Shown here: one piece after another, positions 56,032-63,618 of the stretch
How the letters are laid out: each line of letters starts with the position of its first letter
Numbering within the stretch: position 1 is the first letter of the stretch
Origin: JACVRW01 sp963826165
Lineage (GTDB): Bacteria > Actinomycetota > Thermoleophilia > Solirubrobacterales > Thermoleophilaceae
Length of the DNA stretch: 64,000 nucleotides
NCBI GenBank assembly: GCA_963826165.1
Contig: CAWGWC010000002.1
Location: forward strand, 1 to 64,000
Direction of reading: 5' to 3'
Notes under the pieces: model-generated
The model's input: only the letters and a program-made list of their open reading frames with translations
Database searches by the model: none
Told to the model about the DNA's origin: nothing
Position numbers and translations under genes: made by a program

Positions 56032-57678
56032 GTGGCGCAACAGGCCAAGTCCGACACGCTGGAGCTCGGCCGCCGGTCTTACGGGCGACGCGAATGGACC
56101 GAGGCTCACCGGCTGCTCGCCGGCGTTGACCGGGCCACGCCGCTCGGCGCCGACGACCTCGGGCTGCTGGCCACGGCGGCCTACATGCTCGGGCGCGACG
56201 CGGAGCACGTGGCCTGCCTCGAGCGCGCCCATCGGTTGCATCTGGATCTGGACGAGCCTCTGCGCGCGGCCCGCTGCGCCTGGTGGATCCACATCAACCT
56301 GCTCGTGCGCGGGGAGCCGGCCAGGTCAACGGGCTGGCTGGGCCGGGCGCGCCGTCTGGTGGAGCGCGACGGCCGGGATCGCGTGGAGCGTGGCTACCTG
56401 AAGCTGTCGCTGATGTTCGAACGCGAGGGCGCCGGCGACCGTGCCGGCGCGATCGCCGCGGCGGACGACGCGCTGGCCGCGGGTGAGAGGTTCGGCGACC
56501 CCGATCTGATCGCCCTCGCCGCCCAGGATCAGGGAATGCTGCTGATCAAAGAGGGCCGCGTGGCCGATGGCCTGCGTCTCCTGGACGAGGCCATGGTCGC
56601 CGTCACGGCGGGCGAGCTGTCGCCGATCGTCAACGGGCTCGTCTACTGCGGTGTGATCACGAGTTGCCAGGCGGCTCACGATCCGCGTCGCGCCCAGGAG
56701 TGGACCGATGCTCTCACGAGCTGGTGTGAGCAGCAGCCCGACATGGTCAGCTTCAGCGGCACCTGCCTCGTCCATCGCGCGGAGCTCATGCAGCTACACG
56801 GGGCCTGGCCTCACGCTCTCGAGGAGGCGCGCCGGGCGGGAGAGCGCTGCGCGGCGGCTTCCAACAGCGGCGGTGTGGCGCAGGCGCATTACCGCCGGGG
56901 CGAGCTCCACCGACTCAGGGGAGAGCTCTCGTCCGCCGAGCGCGCGTACGCTGACGCTCGCCGAGCGGGTCTCGAGCCCCAGCCGGGGCTGGCTCTGTTG
57001 TGGCTGGCCCAGGGACGGGGCGACGCTGCGGCCGCCGCCCTGAGCCGCCTGCTCGACGAGACGCCCGAGCCGTCCAGCCGGACCGGACTGCTGGCCGCCG
57101 GGGTCGAGATCCTGTTGGGCCAGGGGGACGTCGCGGGCGCGCACAGGACGTGCGACGAGCTCGACCGCATCGCGGCGGGCTGGGAGGGTCCGATGGTGGG
57201 CGCCATTGCCGCTCACGCGCGGGGAGCGGTGGAGCTCGCCGACGGCGACGCACGCGGCGCACTGGCCTCGCTGCGCCACGCGGGGCAGGCCTGGCGTGAG
57301 CTGGGCGCTCCCTACGAGGAGGCCCGGACCACGGTGCTCGTGGGCCTGGCCTGCCGGCAGCTGGGAGACGAGACCTCAGCGGAGGCCGAGCTTCAGGCCG
57401 CGGCCGCGACGTTCACTCGGCTGGAGGCGACTCCCGACCTCGAGCGCATCGAGACGATCGCGACCGCTCCCGACCTCGCCGCTGAGCACGGTCTGACCGC
57501 CCGCGAGCTCGAGGTGCTGCGGCACGTGGCGGCCGGACGCAGCAATCGTCAGATCGCGGCCGAGCTCGTGATCAGCGAGCACACGGTGGCCCGCCACCTG
57601 CAGAACATCTTCGCCAAGCTCGGCGTGCCCTCGCGCACCGCTGCGGCCTCGTTTGCGTTCGAACACGGCCTGATCTGA
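56032..57678 (+). CDS. TPR-containing LuxR-family transcriptional regulator
   Basis: The 548-residue protein is mostly a helical tetratricopeptide-like solenoid (about residues 10-470), with a C-terminal LuxR helix-turn-helix: LTARELEVLRHVAAGRSNRQ, IAAELVISEHTVARHLQNIF and AKLGVPSRTAA. No AAA/STAND ATPase domain precedes the TPRs, so it is a short relative of MalT/LAL regulators. The GTG at 56032 is taken as start; the frame is open far upstream as a shadow. A perfect palindrome at 57685 right after it precedes the FAD oxidoreductase gene and is a candidate binding site. Confidence 0.83.
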   Translation: MAQQAKSDTLELGRRSYGRREWTEAHRLLAGVDRATPLGADDLGLLATAAYMLGRDAEHVACLERAHRLHLDLDEPLRAARCAWWIHINLLVRGEPARSTGWLGRARRLVERDGRDRVERGYLKLSLMFEREGAGDRAGAIAAADDALAAGERFGDPDLIALAAQDQGMLLIKEGRVADGLRLLDEAMVAVTAGELSPIVNGLVYCGVITSCQAAHDPRRAQEWTDALTSWCEQQPDMVSFSGTCLVHRAELMQLHGAWPHALEEARRAGERCAAASNSGGVAQAHYRRGELHRLRGELSSAERAYADARRAGLEPQPGLALLWLAQGRGDAAAAALSRLLDETPEPSSRTGLLAAGVEILLGQGDVAGAHRTCDELDRIAAGWEGPMVGAIAAHARGAVELADGDARGALASLRHAGQAWRELGAPYEEARTTVLVGLACRQLGDETSAEAELQAAAATFTRLEATPDLERIETIATAPDLAAEHGLTARELEVLRHVAAGRSNRQIAAELVISEHTVARHLQNIFAKLGVPSRTAAASFAFEHGLI

Positions 57679-57684
57679 CCCAGG

Positions 57685-57708
57685 GACGTGGTCAGAAATG
57701 ACCACGTC
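57685..57708. promoter_or_regulatory. perfect 24-base palindrome upstream of the FAD oxidoreductase
   Basis: GACGTGGTCA and TGACCACGTC are perfect 10-base arms around GAAA. The element starts 7 bases after the LuxR stop and 66 bases before the next gene. Absence of a T-run argues against a simple terminator. Its symmetry suits a dimeric regulator, such as the LuxR protein just encoded, but a GAAA-tetraloop RNA hairpin is equally possible. Confidence 0.5.
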
Positions 57709-57773
57709 GGGCTGGCCTGAAGTTGGTGAATCCGGGCGATGCGGGTTCGCGCCCGTCGCCGTAGCTTCGGCCC

Positions 57774-59138
57774 ATGACCATTGAGCAGACGGCGCCCACG
57801 ATGATCGGCCCCGACCACGCCCGTTACGACGAGCTGCGCAAGGTGTTCAACGGCACGGTCGATCGCCGGCCGGCGCTGATCGCTCGCTGCACCGGGCCAG
57901 AGGACGTGGCCACGGCGATCGGCCTCGCCCGCGAGCACGGGCTGTCCGTGTCCGTGTTCGGTGGCGGCCACAACGTGACCGGCAACGCGGTGTGCGACGG
58001 CGGGCTGACAATCGACCTGCGGCCGATGAAGACGATCGAGGTCGATCCGGTCACGCGCACCTGTCGCGCTGCCGGCGGGGTCACCTGGGGAGAGCTCGAC
58101 GCCGCCACCCAGGAGCACGGTCTGGCGGTGACGGGCGGCCGGATGTCCACCACCGGTCTCGGCGGACTGGCGGTGGGCGGCGGCTCCGGTTGGCTCGAGC
58201 GCAGCTGTGGCTACACGGTCGACAACCTGATCTCCGTCGAAGTCGTGACGGCCGACGGAGAGATTCTCACCGCGTCAGCCGACGAGCACGCCGACCTGTT
58301 CTGGGGCACCCGCGGCGGCGGAGGCAACTTCGGCGTCGTCACGAGCTTCGAGCTCGGGCTACACCGCGTCGGGCCGACCGTCCTCGGCGGGATGCTGATC
58401 TATCCGGCGGCCATGGCGGCGGAGGTCCTGGCGAACTTCCGTGACGTGATGGCGCACGCCCCCGACGAGGTCGGAGCCGGCGTCACGCTCACCACGGCGC
58501 CGGAGGCCGACTTCGTACCCGAGCCGGTGCGCGGCCGCCCGGTGGTCGGCATCATCGCGATGTACGCCGGACCGGTCGACGAGGCCGAGGAAGCCCTGCG
58601 GCCGTTGCGCGAGTTCGGCCCGCCCGCCCTCGACATGGTCCAGCCGATGCCCTATCTCGCGGTGCAGCAGTTGATCGACGCCGACTACCCGACCGGACAG
58701 CGCAACCACTGGACCGGCGACTTCCTCACCGGGCTCCCGGATGAGGCGATCCGGCTTCTGTGCCGCTTCCAGCTGACCAAGCCCTCGCCGCACACCCAGA
58801 TACTCGTCCTCCCGGGCGGCGGGGCGGTCGCCCGGGTCCCGGACGGGACGATGGCGTGCGGCCACGATCGCCGGGCGCCGTTCAACCTGCACATCACCTC
58901 GCTCTGGACCGATCCGGGCGACGACGAGGCGAACGTGGCCTGGACGCGGGAGCTGAGCGCGGCGATGAAGCCGTTCACAACGGGCCGGGTGTACGTCAAC
59001 TTCATCGGCGACGAGGGCGAGCAGCGTGTCGTGGCGGCCTTCGGCGGGCCGGAGTCCTACGCCCGGCTGCAGGACCTGAAGCGACGCTGGGACCCGGACA
59101 ACCTCTTCCGCTTCAACCAGAACGTGCGCCTGGTGTGA
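57774..59138 (+). CDS. FAD-linked oxidoreductase (berberine-bridge-enzyme/6-hydroxynicotine-oxidase type)
   Basis: The 454-residue protein has an FAD_binding_4 domain with SVFGGGHNVTGNAV (the His that covalently binds FAD in this family), GLGGLAVGGGSGWLERSCG and FWGTRGGGGNFGVV, and a C-terminal berberine-bridge (BBE) segment, RRWDPDNLFRFNQNV. The second, Cys-type flavin link seen in bicovalent members is not apparent (RMSTTGLGG in place of the Cys). It oxidises alcohols, sugars or amines with O2. It follows the LuxR gene by 95 bases and may be its target. Confidence 0.88.
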   Translation: MTIEQTAPTMIGPDHARYDELRKVFNGTVDRRPALIARCTGPEDVATAIGLAREHGLSVSVFGGGHNVTGNAVCDGGLTIDLRPMKTIEVDPVTRTCRAAGGVTWGELDAATQEHGLAVTGGRMSTTGLGGLAVGGGSGWLERSCGYTVDNLISVEVVTADGEILTASADEHADLFWGTRGGGGNFGVVTSFELGLHRVGPTVLGGMLIYPAAMAAEVLANFRDVMAHAPDEVGAGVTLTTAPEADFVPEPVRGRPVVGIIAMYAGPVDEAEEALRPLREFGPPALDMVQPMPYLAVQQLIDADYPTGQRNHWTGDFLTGLPDEAIRLLCRFQLTKPSPHTQILVLPGGGAVARVPDGTMACGHDRRAPFNLHITSLWTDPGDDEANVAWTRELSAAMKPFTTGRVYVNFIGDEGEQRVVAAFGGPESYARLQDLKRRWDPDNLFRFNQNVRLV

Positions 59139-59210
59139 CGTAGGTCGCACACAGGGCTAGTGGCAGCCCGTACAAAGGGAGCCCGCACCCGTTCAGCCCG
59201 GAGGCATCCC

Positions 59211-59594
59211 ATGCAGGTACCTGTCGCTACGTCGGACCGCCCTGCTCCCTATGTGCCCTGGGGCATGATGGCGGCGATCGACCTGCACGGCTGCGACCGG
59301 CGCCTGCTGGCGTCACCGGACACCATCCGCCGCTTCGTCCCGTCCGTGATCGAGGCGATCGGGATGCGGGCCCACGGCCCGCTTCAGCTCGATCGATTCG
59401 GCGACGAGGAGCTCCAGGGCTGGTCGGCGATGCAGTTCATCGAGACCAGCTCCATCACCCTCCACGCCGACGAGGTCTTCGGACGCTGCTTCGTCGACGT
59501 GTTCTCGTGTCGCCCCTTCGACGCCGGCCACGCCGCGGGCATCGCCGTCGAGCACTTCGGCGGCACCGCCAGTCTCACGCTGCTGGAGCGATGA
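59211..59594 (+). CDS. divergent S-adenosylmethionine decarboxylase-like (SpeD-type) protein
   Basis: The 127-residue protein has the fold pattern of bacterial AdoMet decarboxylase: MMAAIDLHGCDRRLLASPD, then IETSSITLHADEVF and a strand FVDVFSCRPF with the conserved Cys100. The processing site, normally E-S-H-x-S-I-H, is rewritten to E-T-S-S-I-T-L-H. Ser80 or Ser81 could become the pyruvoyl group; the first His is lost and His85 is kept. Self-processing is therefore uncertain. The ATG at 59211 has GGAGG upstream; an earlier in-frame start at 59160 lacks one. It is coupled (ATGA) to a membrane protein gene. Confidence 0.72.
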   Translation: MQVPVATSDRPAPYVPWGMMAAIDLHGCDRRLLASPDTIRRFVPSVIEAIGMRAHGPLQLDRFGDEELQGWSAMQFIETSSITLHADEVFGRCFVDVFSCRPFDAGHAAGIAVEHFGGTASLTLLER

Positions 59595-60223
59595 ACGAGC
59601 TGGCTCCCGCCCTCGGCGTGATGGCCGCGCTGGTGGGAGTGGCGGACACGATTCCCTACGTGCGCGACATAGCCCGGGGGGCGACCCGTCCACACCGCGG
59701 GACCTGGTTGATCTGGGGCACGCTGGCGGTAGTGGTCTTCTGGTCCCAGTACTCGGACGGCGCCTCGTGGAGCCTGCTCATGGCGGGCACACAGGCTCTG
59801 CTCACCGCGCTCATCTTCGTGATGGCCATCCGGCACGGCGAGGGGTGCGTGACCCCCGGCGACATGGTCATGATCGCCATCGCAGCCGCGGGCGTGATTG
59901 GTTGGATGGTCGCCGACGAGCCGCTCGTGGCCACCGTCTGCGTGATCGCGGCCGACCTGATCGGGGCTGCCCTGATGCTCCCGAAGACCTGGCACGACCC
60001 GGAGTCGGAGACCCTGTCCACCTTCGCCTTGGCGAGCGTCAGCGGCGGCTTGGCGGCCGGCGCGGTGGGCGCCCTTGACCCCTCGCTGCTGCTCTACCCG
60101 GCCTACTTCTGCCTGGTCAACGGAGCCATCGCCGTGGTCATCCAGCAGCGCCGGGCCGCGGCGCCGGCCCTCGCGCTGGTCCTGCCGGCAACCCGCGTTC
60201 GCGAGCCCTCGCCCTCCGGCTGA
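59591..60223 (+). CDS. PQ-loop-like membrane protein
   Basis: The 210-residue protein has about seven membrane helices in two similar halves. PYVRDIARGATRPHRGTWLIW and a later LMLPKTWHDPES look like PQ-loop/SWEET-type (Pro-containing) transporter repeats. Family members move sugars or amino acids; the ligand is unknown. Its ATG overlaps the SpeD-like stop by 4 bases, implying a functional pair: an amine or decarboxylated product and a channel. The last 86 bases overlap the convergent gene at 60138. Confidence 0.68.
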   Translation: MNELAPALGVMAALVGVADTIPYVRDIARGATRPHRGTWLIWGTLAVVVFWSQYSDGASWSLLMAGTQALLTALIFVMAIRHGEGCVTPGDMVMIAIAAAGVIGWMVADEPLVATVCVIAADLIGAALMLPKTWHDPESETLSTFALASVSGGLAAGAVGALDPSLLLYPAYFCLVNGAIAVVIQQRRAAAPALALVLPATRVREPSPSG

Positions 60224-61136
60224 CCGACCAGAGCTTGTCGGCGCCGGCCCACGCGGCGAAGCAGAGCCCGCCGACCGTTCCGGTCACTGTCATCAGCACA
60301 CCGGCGGCCGCTGCCGCAGCCACCCCGTCGCTGCCGAGGATGAGCACCGCCGCCGCGGCGCCGACGCTGGGCCCGACCGGCAGCGCAGCGAGCGTCACCA
60401 CAGCGATCAACACGGCGACGGCATCGAACAGCGAGGCATCGACGCCCACCGCGTGCAGCAGCAGCCAGTTGCGGAGGATCTGCGCGAACACGGCCACCAG
60501 CACGAACGCGACCAGGAGGCTCCCGCGAGCCAGGCTGCGGATTATGGCGAGCCCCCTCCACAGCTCGCGCCCCTTCCGCACAGCGAGCCGGCGCAGGCCG
60601 ACGCACATCGCCCCGATCACCGCGAGACAGATGAGCGGCAACCACCAGGGCAGCCCCAGCGGCCCGACCAAGGTGAACGACGTCAGCGCGGCCAGGGTCG
60701 CCTCGACGACCACGATCGGAATCTCCGCGGCGATCAGGGTCGGCACCCGCGGACTGGCATCCGGGGAGGAGCGGCGCAGCGCCGCGATCCGAGCGGCGAC
60801 CGCGGCCTGCGCATTGATCAGGCCGCCGAGGACGCCCATGCTCGATGCTCGATAGAGAACGCGGCGATCGACCGTGCCGCCGGCCTCTCCGATGGTCAGA
60901 TGCCAGGCCTCGCTGCGCGAAACCAGCGCGACGATCTGCAGCAGCACCGTGAGTGCGAGCACCCAAGCCGCGGCGCCGGAGAGCGCGGCTGCGAACTCGT
61001 CGCGGCGCCCGGCGAGCAGGAAGACGAGGAGCCCGGCGGTGGCCAGCGAGCCCACGACCGTGATCAGGGTGCTTCGGCGGCGCCCGAAGTCACGGAGCGC
61101 GGCAATCAGTCCTCCGAGCTGCCCCGGGCCAGTCAC
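60138..61136 (-). CDS. LPG-synthase-type (AglD/MprF N-terminal) membrane protein
   Basis: The 332-residue protein has about eight membrane helices typical of the lysylphosphatidylglycerol synthase TM family, with SLATAGLLVFLLAG early and VAVFAQILRNWLLLHAVGV, LPVGPSVGAAAAVLILG later. The cytoplasmic aminoacyl-transfer domain of MprF is absent, so it resembles flippase-like or AglD-like members. A Pro/Ala/Arg-rich tail ends the protein. Its stop lies inside the convergent PQ-loop gene, and its start overlaps the upstream regulator by 4 bases. Confidence 0.75.
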   Translation of the reverse strand: MTGPGQLGGLIAALRDFGRRRSTLITVVGSLATAGLLVFLLAGRRDEFAAALSGAAAWVLALTVLLQIVALVSRSEAWHLTIGEAGGTVDRRVLYRASSMGVLGGLINAQAAVAARIAALRRSSPDASPRVPTLIAAEIPIVVVEATLAALTSFTLVGPLGLPWWLPLICLAVIGAMCVGLRRLAVRKGRELWRGLAIIRSLARGSLLVAFVLVAVFAQILRNWLLLHAVGVDASLFDAVAVLIAVVTLAALPVGPSVGAAAAVLILGSDGVAAAAAAGVLMTVTGTVGGLCFAAWAGADKLWSVSRRARARERGLPAGPARGPAPRPGAAG

Positions 61137-61444
61137 CGCTCGGTCTCGGAGCGCTGCTGCCCGGCGAGGATTGCGAGGAGGTCTCCGATCTTCTGCTCAC
61201 GGGCGAGCGGGTCGGGAAGCGGCAGGTGCGACTGGATCGTGTAGTGGTTGCGGCGACCATTGCGCGTCCGCGAGATGTAGCCGGCCTCCGCGAGCTCCAC
61301 GACGATGCGGTGCGCGGCGCGTTCGGTGATTCCGACCGCCTCGCCGATCTCGCGCAGGCGGACTCCCGGGTCGTGCGCGATGCAGATCAGCACCTGGGCT
61401 TGGTTGGTGAGAAACGACCAGCTGGGCGTGTCGTCCCGGCCCAC
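61133..61444 (-). CDS. small winged-helix transcriptional regulator
   Basis: This 103-residue protein has a winged helix: VLICIAHDPGVRLREIGEAV, GITERAAHRIVVELAEAG and YISRTRNGRRNHYTI with an Arg-rich wing. It resembles small MarR/ArsR-type regulators, with no visible metal-binding Cys. The start is GTG at 61444. Only 28 bases separate it from the divergent zinc-ribbon gene, and these contain CTAG repeats that could be its operator. It is coupled to the membrane protein gene downstream. Confidence 0.78.
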   Translation of the reverse strand: MGRDDTPSWSFLTNQAQVLICIAHDPGVRLREIGEAVGITERAAHRIVVELAEAGYISRTRNGRRNHYTIQSHLPLPDPLAREQKIGDLLAILAGQQRSETER

Positions 61445-61453
61445 AACAGTAGA

Positions 61454-61466
61454 CTAGCTTTTCTAG
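61454..61466. promoter_or_regulatory. CTAG inverted repeat in a 28-base divergent region
   Basis: CTAG and CTAG flank CTTTT, in an AT-rich patch unlike its surroundings between starts at 61444 (minus) and 61473 (plus). The gap is so short that promoters for both genes must overlap it, and the transcripts may be leaderless. It is a candidate operator for the winged-helix regulator. Confidence 0.35.
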
Positions 61467-61472
61467 ATTCAC

Positions 61473-61739
61473 ATGTCCTCAATGGCCCACTTCAAATGCG
61501 TGACATGCAAGCTGCGATTGCGCACCACTGCGGCCCCGGAAAACCTGGTCGGCGATCTGTGTCCGGGTTGCGGCCGTTTGCTCGAACCGGTGGGCGAGCT
61601 CGCTGAGATCGTCGGGTTCCGGGTGATGGAGGATCAGCCGCGGCTCGAGGCCGGACTCTGGCTCGATGACGCGGGCGACGTCAGTTCCGCGGCGATGGCC
61701 CGGGCAGTGGTGCTGCCCTTGCCGACCGAGAAGCCGTGA
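61473..61739 (+). CDS. small zinc-ribbon protein
   Basis: The 88-residue protein has a zinc ribbon with KCVTCK and LCPGCGR (two C-x2-C pairs about 22 residues apart), followed by a helical and acidic C-terminal tail. Such small ribbons bind nucleic acids or partner proteins. An in-frame ATG at 61482 is an alternative start. It overlaps the next gene by 4 bases. The role is not known. Confidence 0.65.
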   Translation: MSSMAHFKCVTCKLRLRTTAAPENLVGDLCPGCGRLLEPVGELAEIVGFRVMEDQPRLEAGLWLDDAGDVSSAAMARAVVLPLPTEKP

Positions 61740-61930
61740 GCCGTTCCGCTCACGACGAGCTGCCGCAGCTGCGTGACGAAGCGCGCTATCGCGGCGAGCG
61801 GCTCGCCCTCTATCGAGCACGGCTCTACGGCGGACGTGCGGTGAGTCAGGACAAGCTGAGGGAGCTCGAGCGAGCCTCCGACGGTGCCGCTGCCCGCCTC
61901 CGCCGGGCGGAGGCACGAGCCGCTGGGTGA
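61736..61930 (+). CDS. small charged helical protein, function unknown
   Basis: This 64-residue protein is rich in Arg, Glu, Ala and Leu (RDEARYRGERLALYRARLYG, LRELERASDGAAARLRR) and probably forms a coiled coil. It has no signal, Cys or motif. Its GTG start overlaps the stop of the zinc-ribbon gene by 4 bases, which argues for real translation. The pair may form a complex; this is inference. Confidence 0.5.
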   Translation: MSRSAHDELPQLRDEARYRGERLALYRARLYGGRAVSQDKLRELERASDGAAARLRRAEARAAG

Positions 61931-61952
61931 TCGGCCTGGCGGGAGCCAGGCC

Positions 61953-62540
61953 CTACGAGGCGGGTGCGGCGGTGGCGGTGACGGTCAGCTCGCCGAGCGG
62001 CAGGCCCTCCTCGAAGAAGTTCACTCCGAGGATGCTGTTCATCGCCGCGGCCGCGTAGTCGGTGAGCGCGGTGGTGATCCCCGACGCCACGATGGCTCCA
62101 TCTCTCGTCGACTTCTTCACGCGCGTGAGATCGAGCGCCAAAATCGGCAGCTCGGCGGCCCCGGCGGTCGCGGTGAGGACGCCGGACTCGGTGTCGGCCA
62201 CGAAGTTCGTGATCTCGAGAGTCTCTTTGCCAACCGTGAACAGCAGGCCGCCGCGGTGGGCGATCGTGCCGGCCAGCGTGTCCGAGTCCACCGTTCCACC
62301 GGTGATCGGGAACTCGATCGCCCCGGTGTCGGTGGGCGCCGCCGGTTCGATGGGCGCGACCTTCACCTTCTGCTTCTGAAGAACCGCGGCAACGTCCTCG
62401 TTCAGCGCAAGGGCGGTGCTCTGGCCGTTCAGGGTGAGCTCTGTCGAGCTCTCCCCGTCGTCTCCGCAGGCCACCGCCGTGAGCGCGAGCGACAGGGCCA
62501 CCATCAGGGCGAGCAGGCGTGGTGTCCTTGGCCGATCCAA
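61953..62540 (-). CDS. exported lipoprotein-like protein (possible HtaA-type beta domain)
   Basis: The 195-residue protein has a signal sequence ending in a lipobox-like LTAVACGDD, so it may be a lipoprotein. The mature part is acidic, with LTLNGQSTALALN, GGTVDSDTLAGTIAHRGGLLFTVG and TLEITNFVADTESGVLTA. This beta-rich pattern with a His-Arg-Gly-Gly turn recalls HtaA-like (heme-related) domains, but the heme-ligand Tyr/His pair is not confirmed. It lies beside the tRNA gene on the same strand. The function is open. Confidence 0.6.
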   Translation of the reverse strand: MDRPRTPRLLALMVALSLALTAVACGDDGESSTELTLNGQSTALALNEDVAAVLQKQKVKVAPIEPAAPTDTGAIEFPITGGTVDSDTLAGTIAHRGGLLFTVGKETLEITNFVADTESGVLTATAGAAELPILALDLTRVKKSTRDGAIVASGITTALTDYAAAAMNSILGVNFFEEGLPLGELTVTATAAPAS

Positions 62541-62547
62541 GAGGCAG

Positions 62548-62620
62548 TGGAGCTAGCCGGACTCGAACCGGCGACCTCCTGGGTGCGATCCAGGCGCTCT
62601 CCCAACTGAGCTATAGCCCC
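62548..62620 (-). tRNA. tRNA-Ala, anticodon CGC
   Basis: On the minus strand the 73-base sequence begins GGGGCTA and ends TAGCTCCA, giving a 7-base acceptor stem with one G-U pair. The D arm is GCTC...GAGC, the anticodon stem CCTGG/CCAGG holds a 7-base loop ATCGCAC with CGC at positions 34-36 (decoding GCG), and the T arm is GCCGG-TTCGAGT-CCGGC. CCA is not encoded. It is the only tRNA in the window. Confidence 0.95.
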
Positions 62621-62702
62621 GAGGTCGTCCCATGGTAGCGCCGGTTGGGCGCTCGGCTGCGGGACCAGAGCCGTCCTGCGTGCCTCGGTATGGTTCCGCG
62701 CG

Positions 62703-63407
62703 ATGGGCGTACTCGACGATGCCATCAGGGAGCATCTCGACCTCAAGCGCAAGCACGGAGCGGCCGAAGACGAGCTCCAGCGCCAGGAGGAGGAGGCTCT
62801 CGGACCCGCTCGCCGCGAACTGGCTGCCGACCAGGATCAACCGGGGGCAGAGGGCGCGGAAGAGGCGGCGGCGGCCGGCAACGGCGCCGAAGCTGAGGCC
62901 GAAGCGGAGCCCGCCGACGCGGTGGAGCCGGACGCGGAGCTCGATGCCGAGCCGGCCCCACCTCCGGCGTCAGCAGAGGTCACGCCCGAGGTGGCGGACG
63001 CCGTCCCGGAGGTGGTCGAGTCCGCACCACCACCGCTCGACGAGCCCGATCCCTCGCCGGCCGAGGAGGAGACGGTGCTCTTCGACGCCGAGAGCGAGCC
63101 GGCGGAAGCCACGCCGGCCGTGGCGCCCTCAAGCGACACACCGCCCCGGGGCTTCGCTCCGGTGGAGGAGCCGCCGGTGCGAGACGAGCCCGACCCGGGC
63201 GCCACCCAGGAGTACGACCCGTTCGCCGACGAGCCCGCTGCCGAGCCGGAGCCGGCAGCTGACGCGAACGCGGACCCTGTCGAGGACGACGACGAAGAGG
63301 GCGACGGTGACGTCCTCGAGGACACGCCGGACTTCCTCCAGGAGACGCCCGAGCACGACCGGCTCTGGTTCGAGCAGAAGCCGCCCCGGGACTTCGACTT
63401 CGACTGA
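62703..63407 (+). CDS. acidic, mostly disordered protein with conserved-looking ends
   Basis: The 234-residue protein has a helical start (MGVLDDAIREHLDLKRKHGA, with a heptad-like charge pattern), a long low-complexity region of Glu, Ala, Pro and Asp (residues about 45-195) and an ordered-looking end with DFLQETPEHDRLWFEQ and PPRDFDFD. No enzymatic motif is visible. The structured ends and the aromatic C-terminal tail look like binding motifs on a disordered linker, suggesting a scaffold or adaptor. The start is ATG, 82 bases from the tRNA. I do not recognise a named family. Confidence 0.65.
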   Translation: MGVLDDAIREHLDLKRKHGAAEDELQRQEEEALGPARRELAADQDQPGAEGAEEAAAAGNGAEAEAEAEPADAVEPDAELDAEPAPPPASAEVTPEVADAVPEVVESAPPPLDEPDPSPAEEETVLFDAESEPAEATPAVAPSSDTPPRGFAPVEEPPVRDEPDPGATQEYDPFADEPAAEPEPAADANADPVEDDDEEGDGDVLEDTPDFLQETPEHDRLWFEQKPPRDFDFD

Positions 63408-63450
63408 CGCTGCCGCGGGTTCGCGGCGCGGCCCAGGCGAAAACGGCAGG

Positions 63451-63522
63451 GAGTTGCGGCGGGGGCCGCCCGCCCCGGCGACCCCCGCGGTGATGCAACT
63501 CAGCGGCTATGAAAGGCCGCTG
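63451..63522. other. stacked inverted repeats between convergent genes
   Basis: GAGTTGC (63451-63457) pairs with GCAACTC (63495-63501), enclosing CGGGGG/CCCCCG (63460-63465 / 63482-63487). A second perfect stem, CAGCGGC/GCCGCTG (63501-63507 / 63516-63522), follows with loop TATGAAAG. Together they could fold into two adjacent hairpins. They lie 43 bases after the acidic-protein gene and 97 bases before the end of the glutamate dehydrogenase gene. A bidirectional terminator or a structured RNA are both possible. Confidence 0.45.
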
Positions 63523-63618
63523 TGGTCGACGGAACCCTCCATGCCGTCGTAGGCGGTGTTTCGGCAGGATGGACCGCGGGCTGAAAGGTGGGCCGCCTGG
63601 CCTCGACACGTGTCCTGG

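Noticed and set aside
54712..57678. 988-codon plus-strand frame ending in the LuxR domain
   Set aside because: The first 440 codons are antisense to SRPBCC and SDR genes with intact motifs. The regulator is taken from the GTG at 56032.
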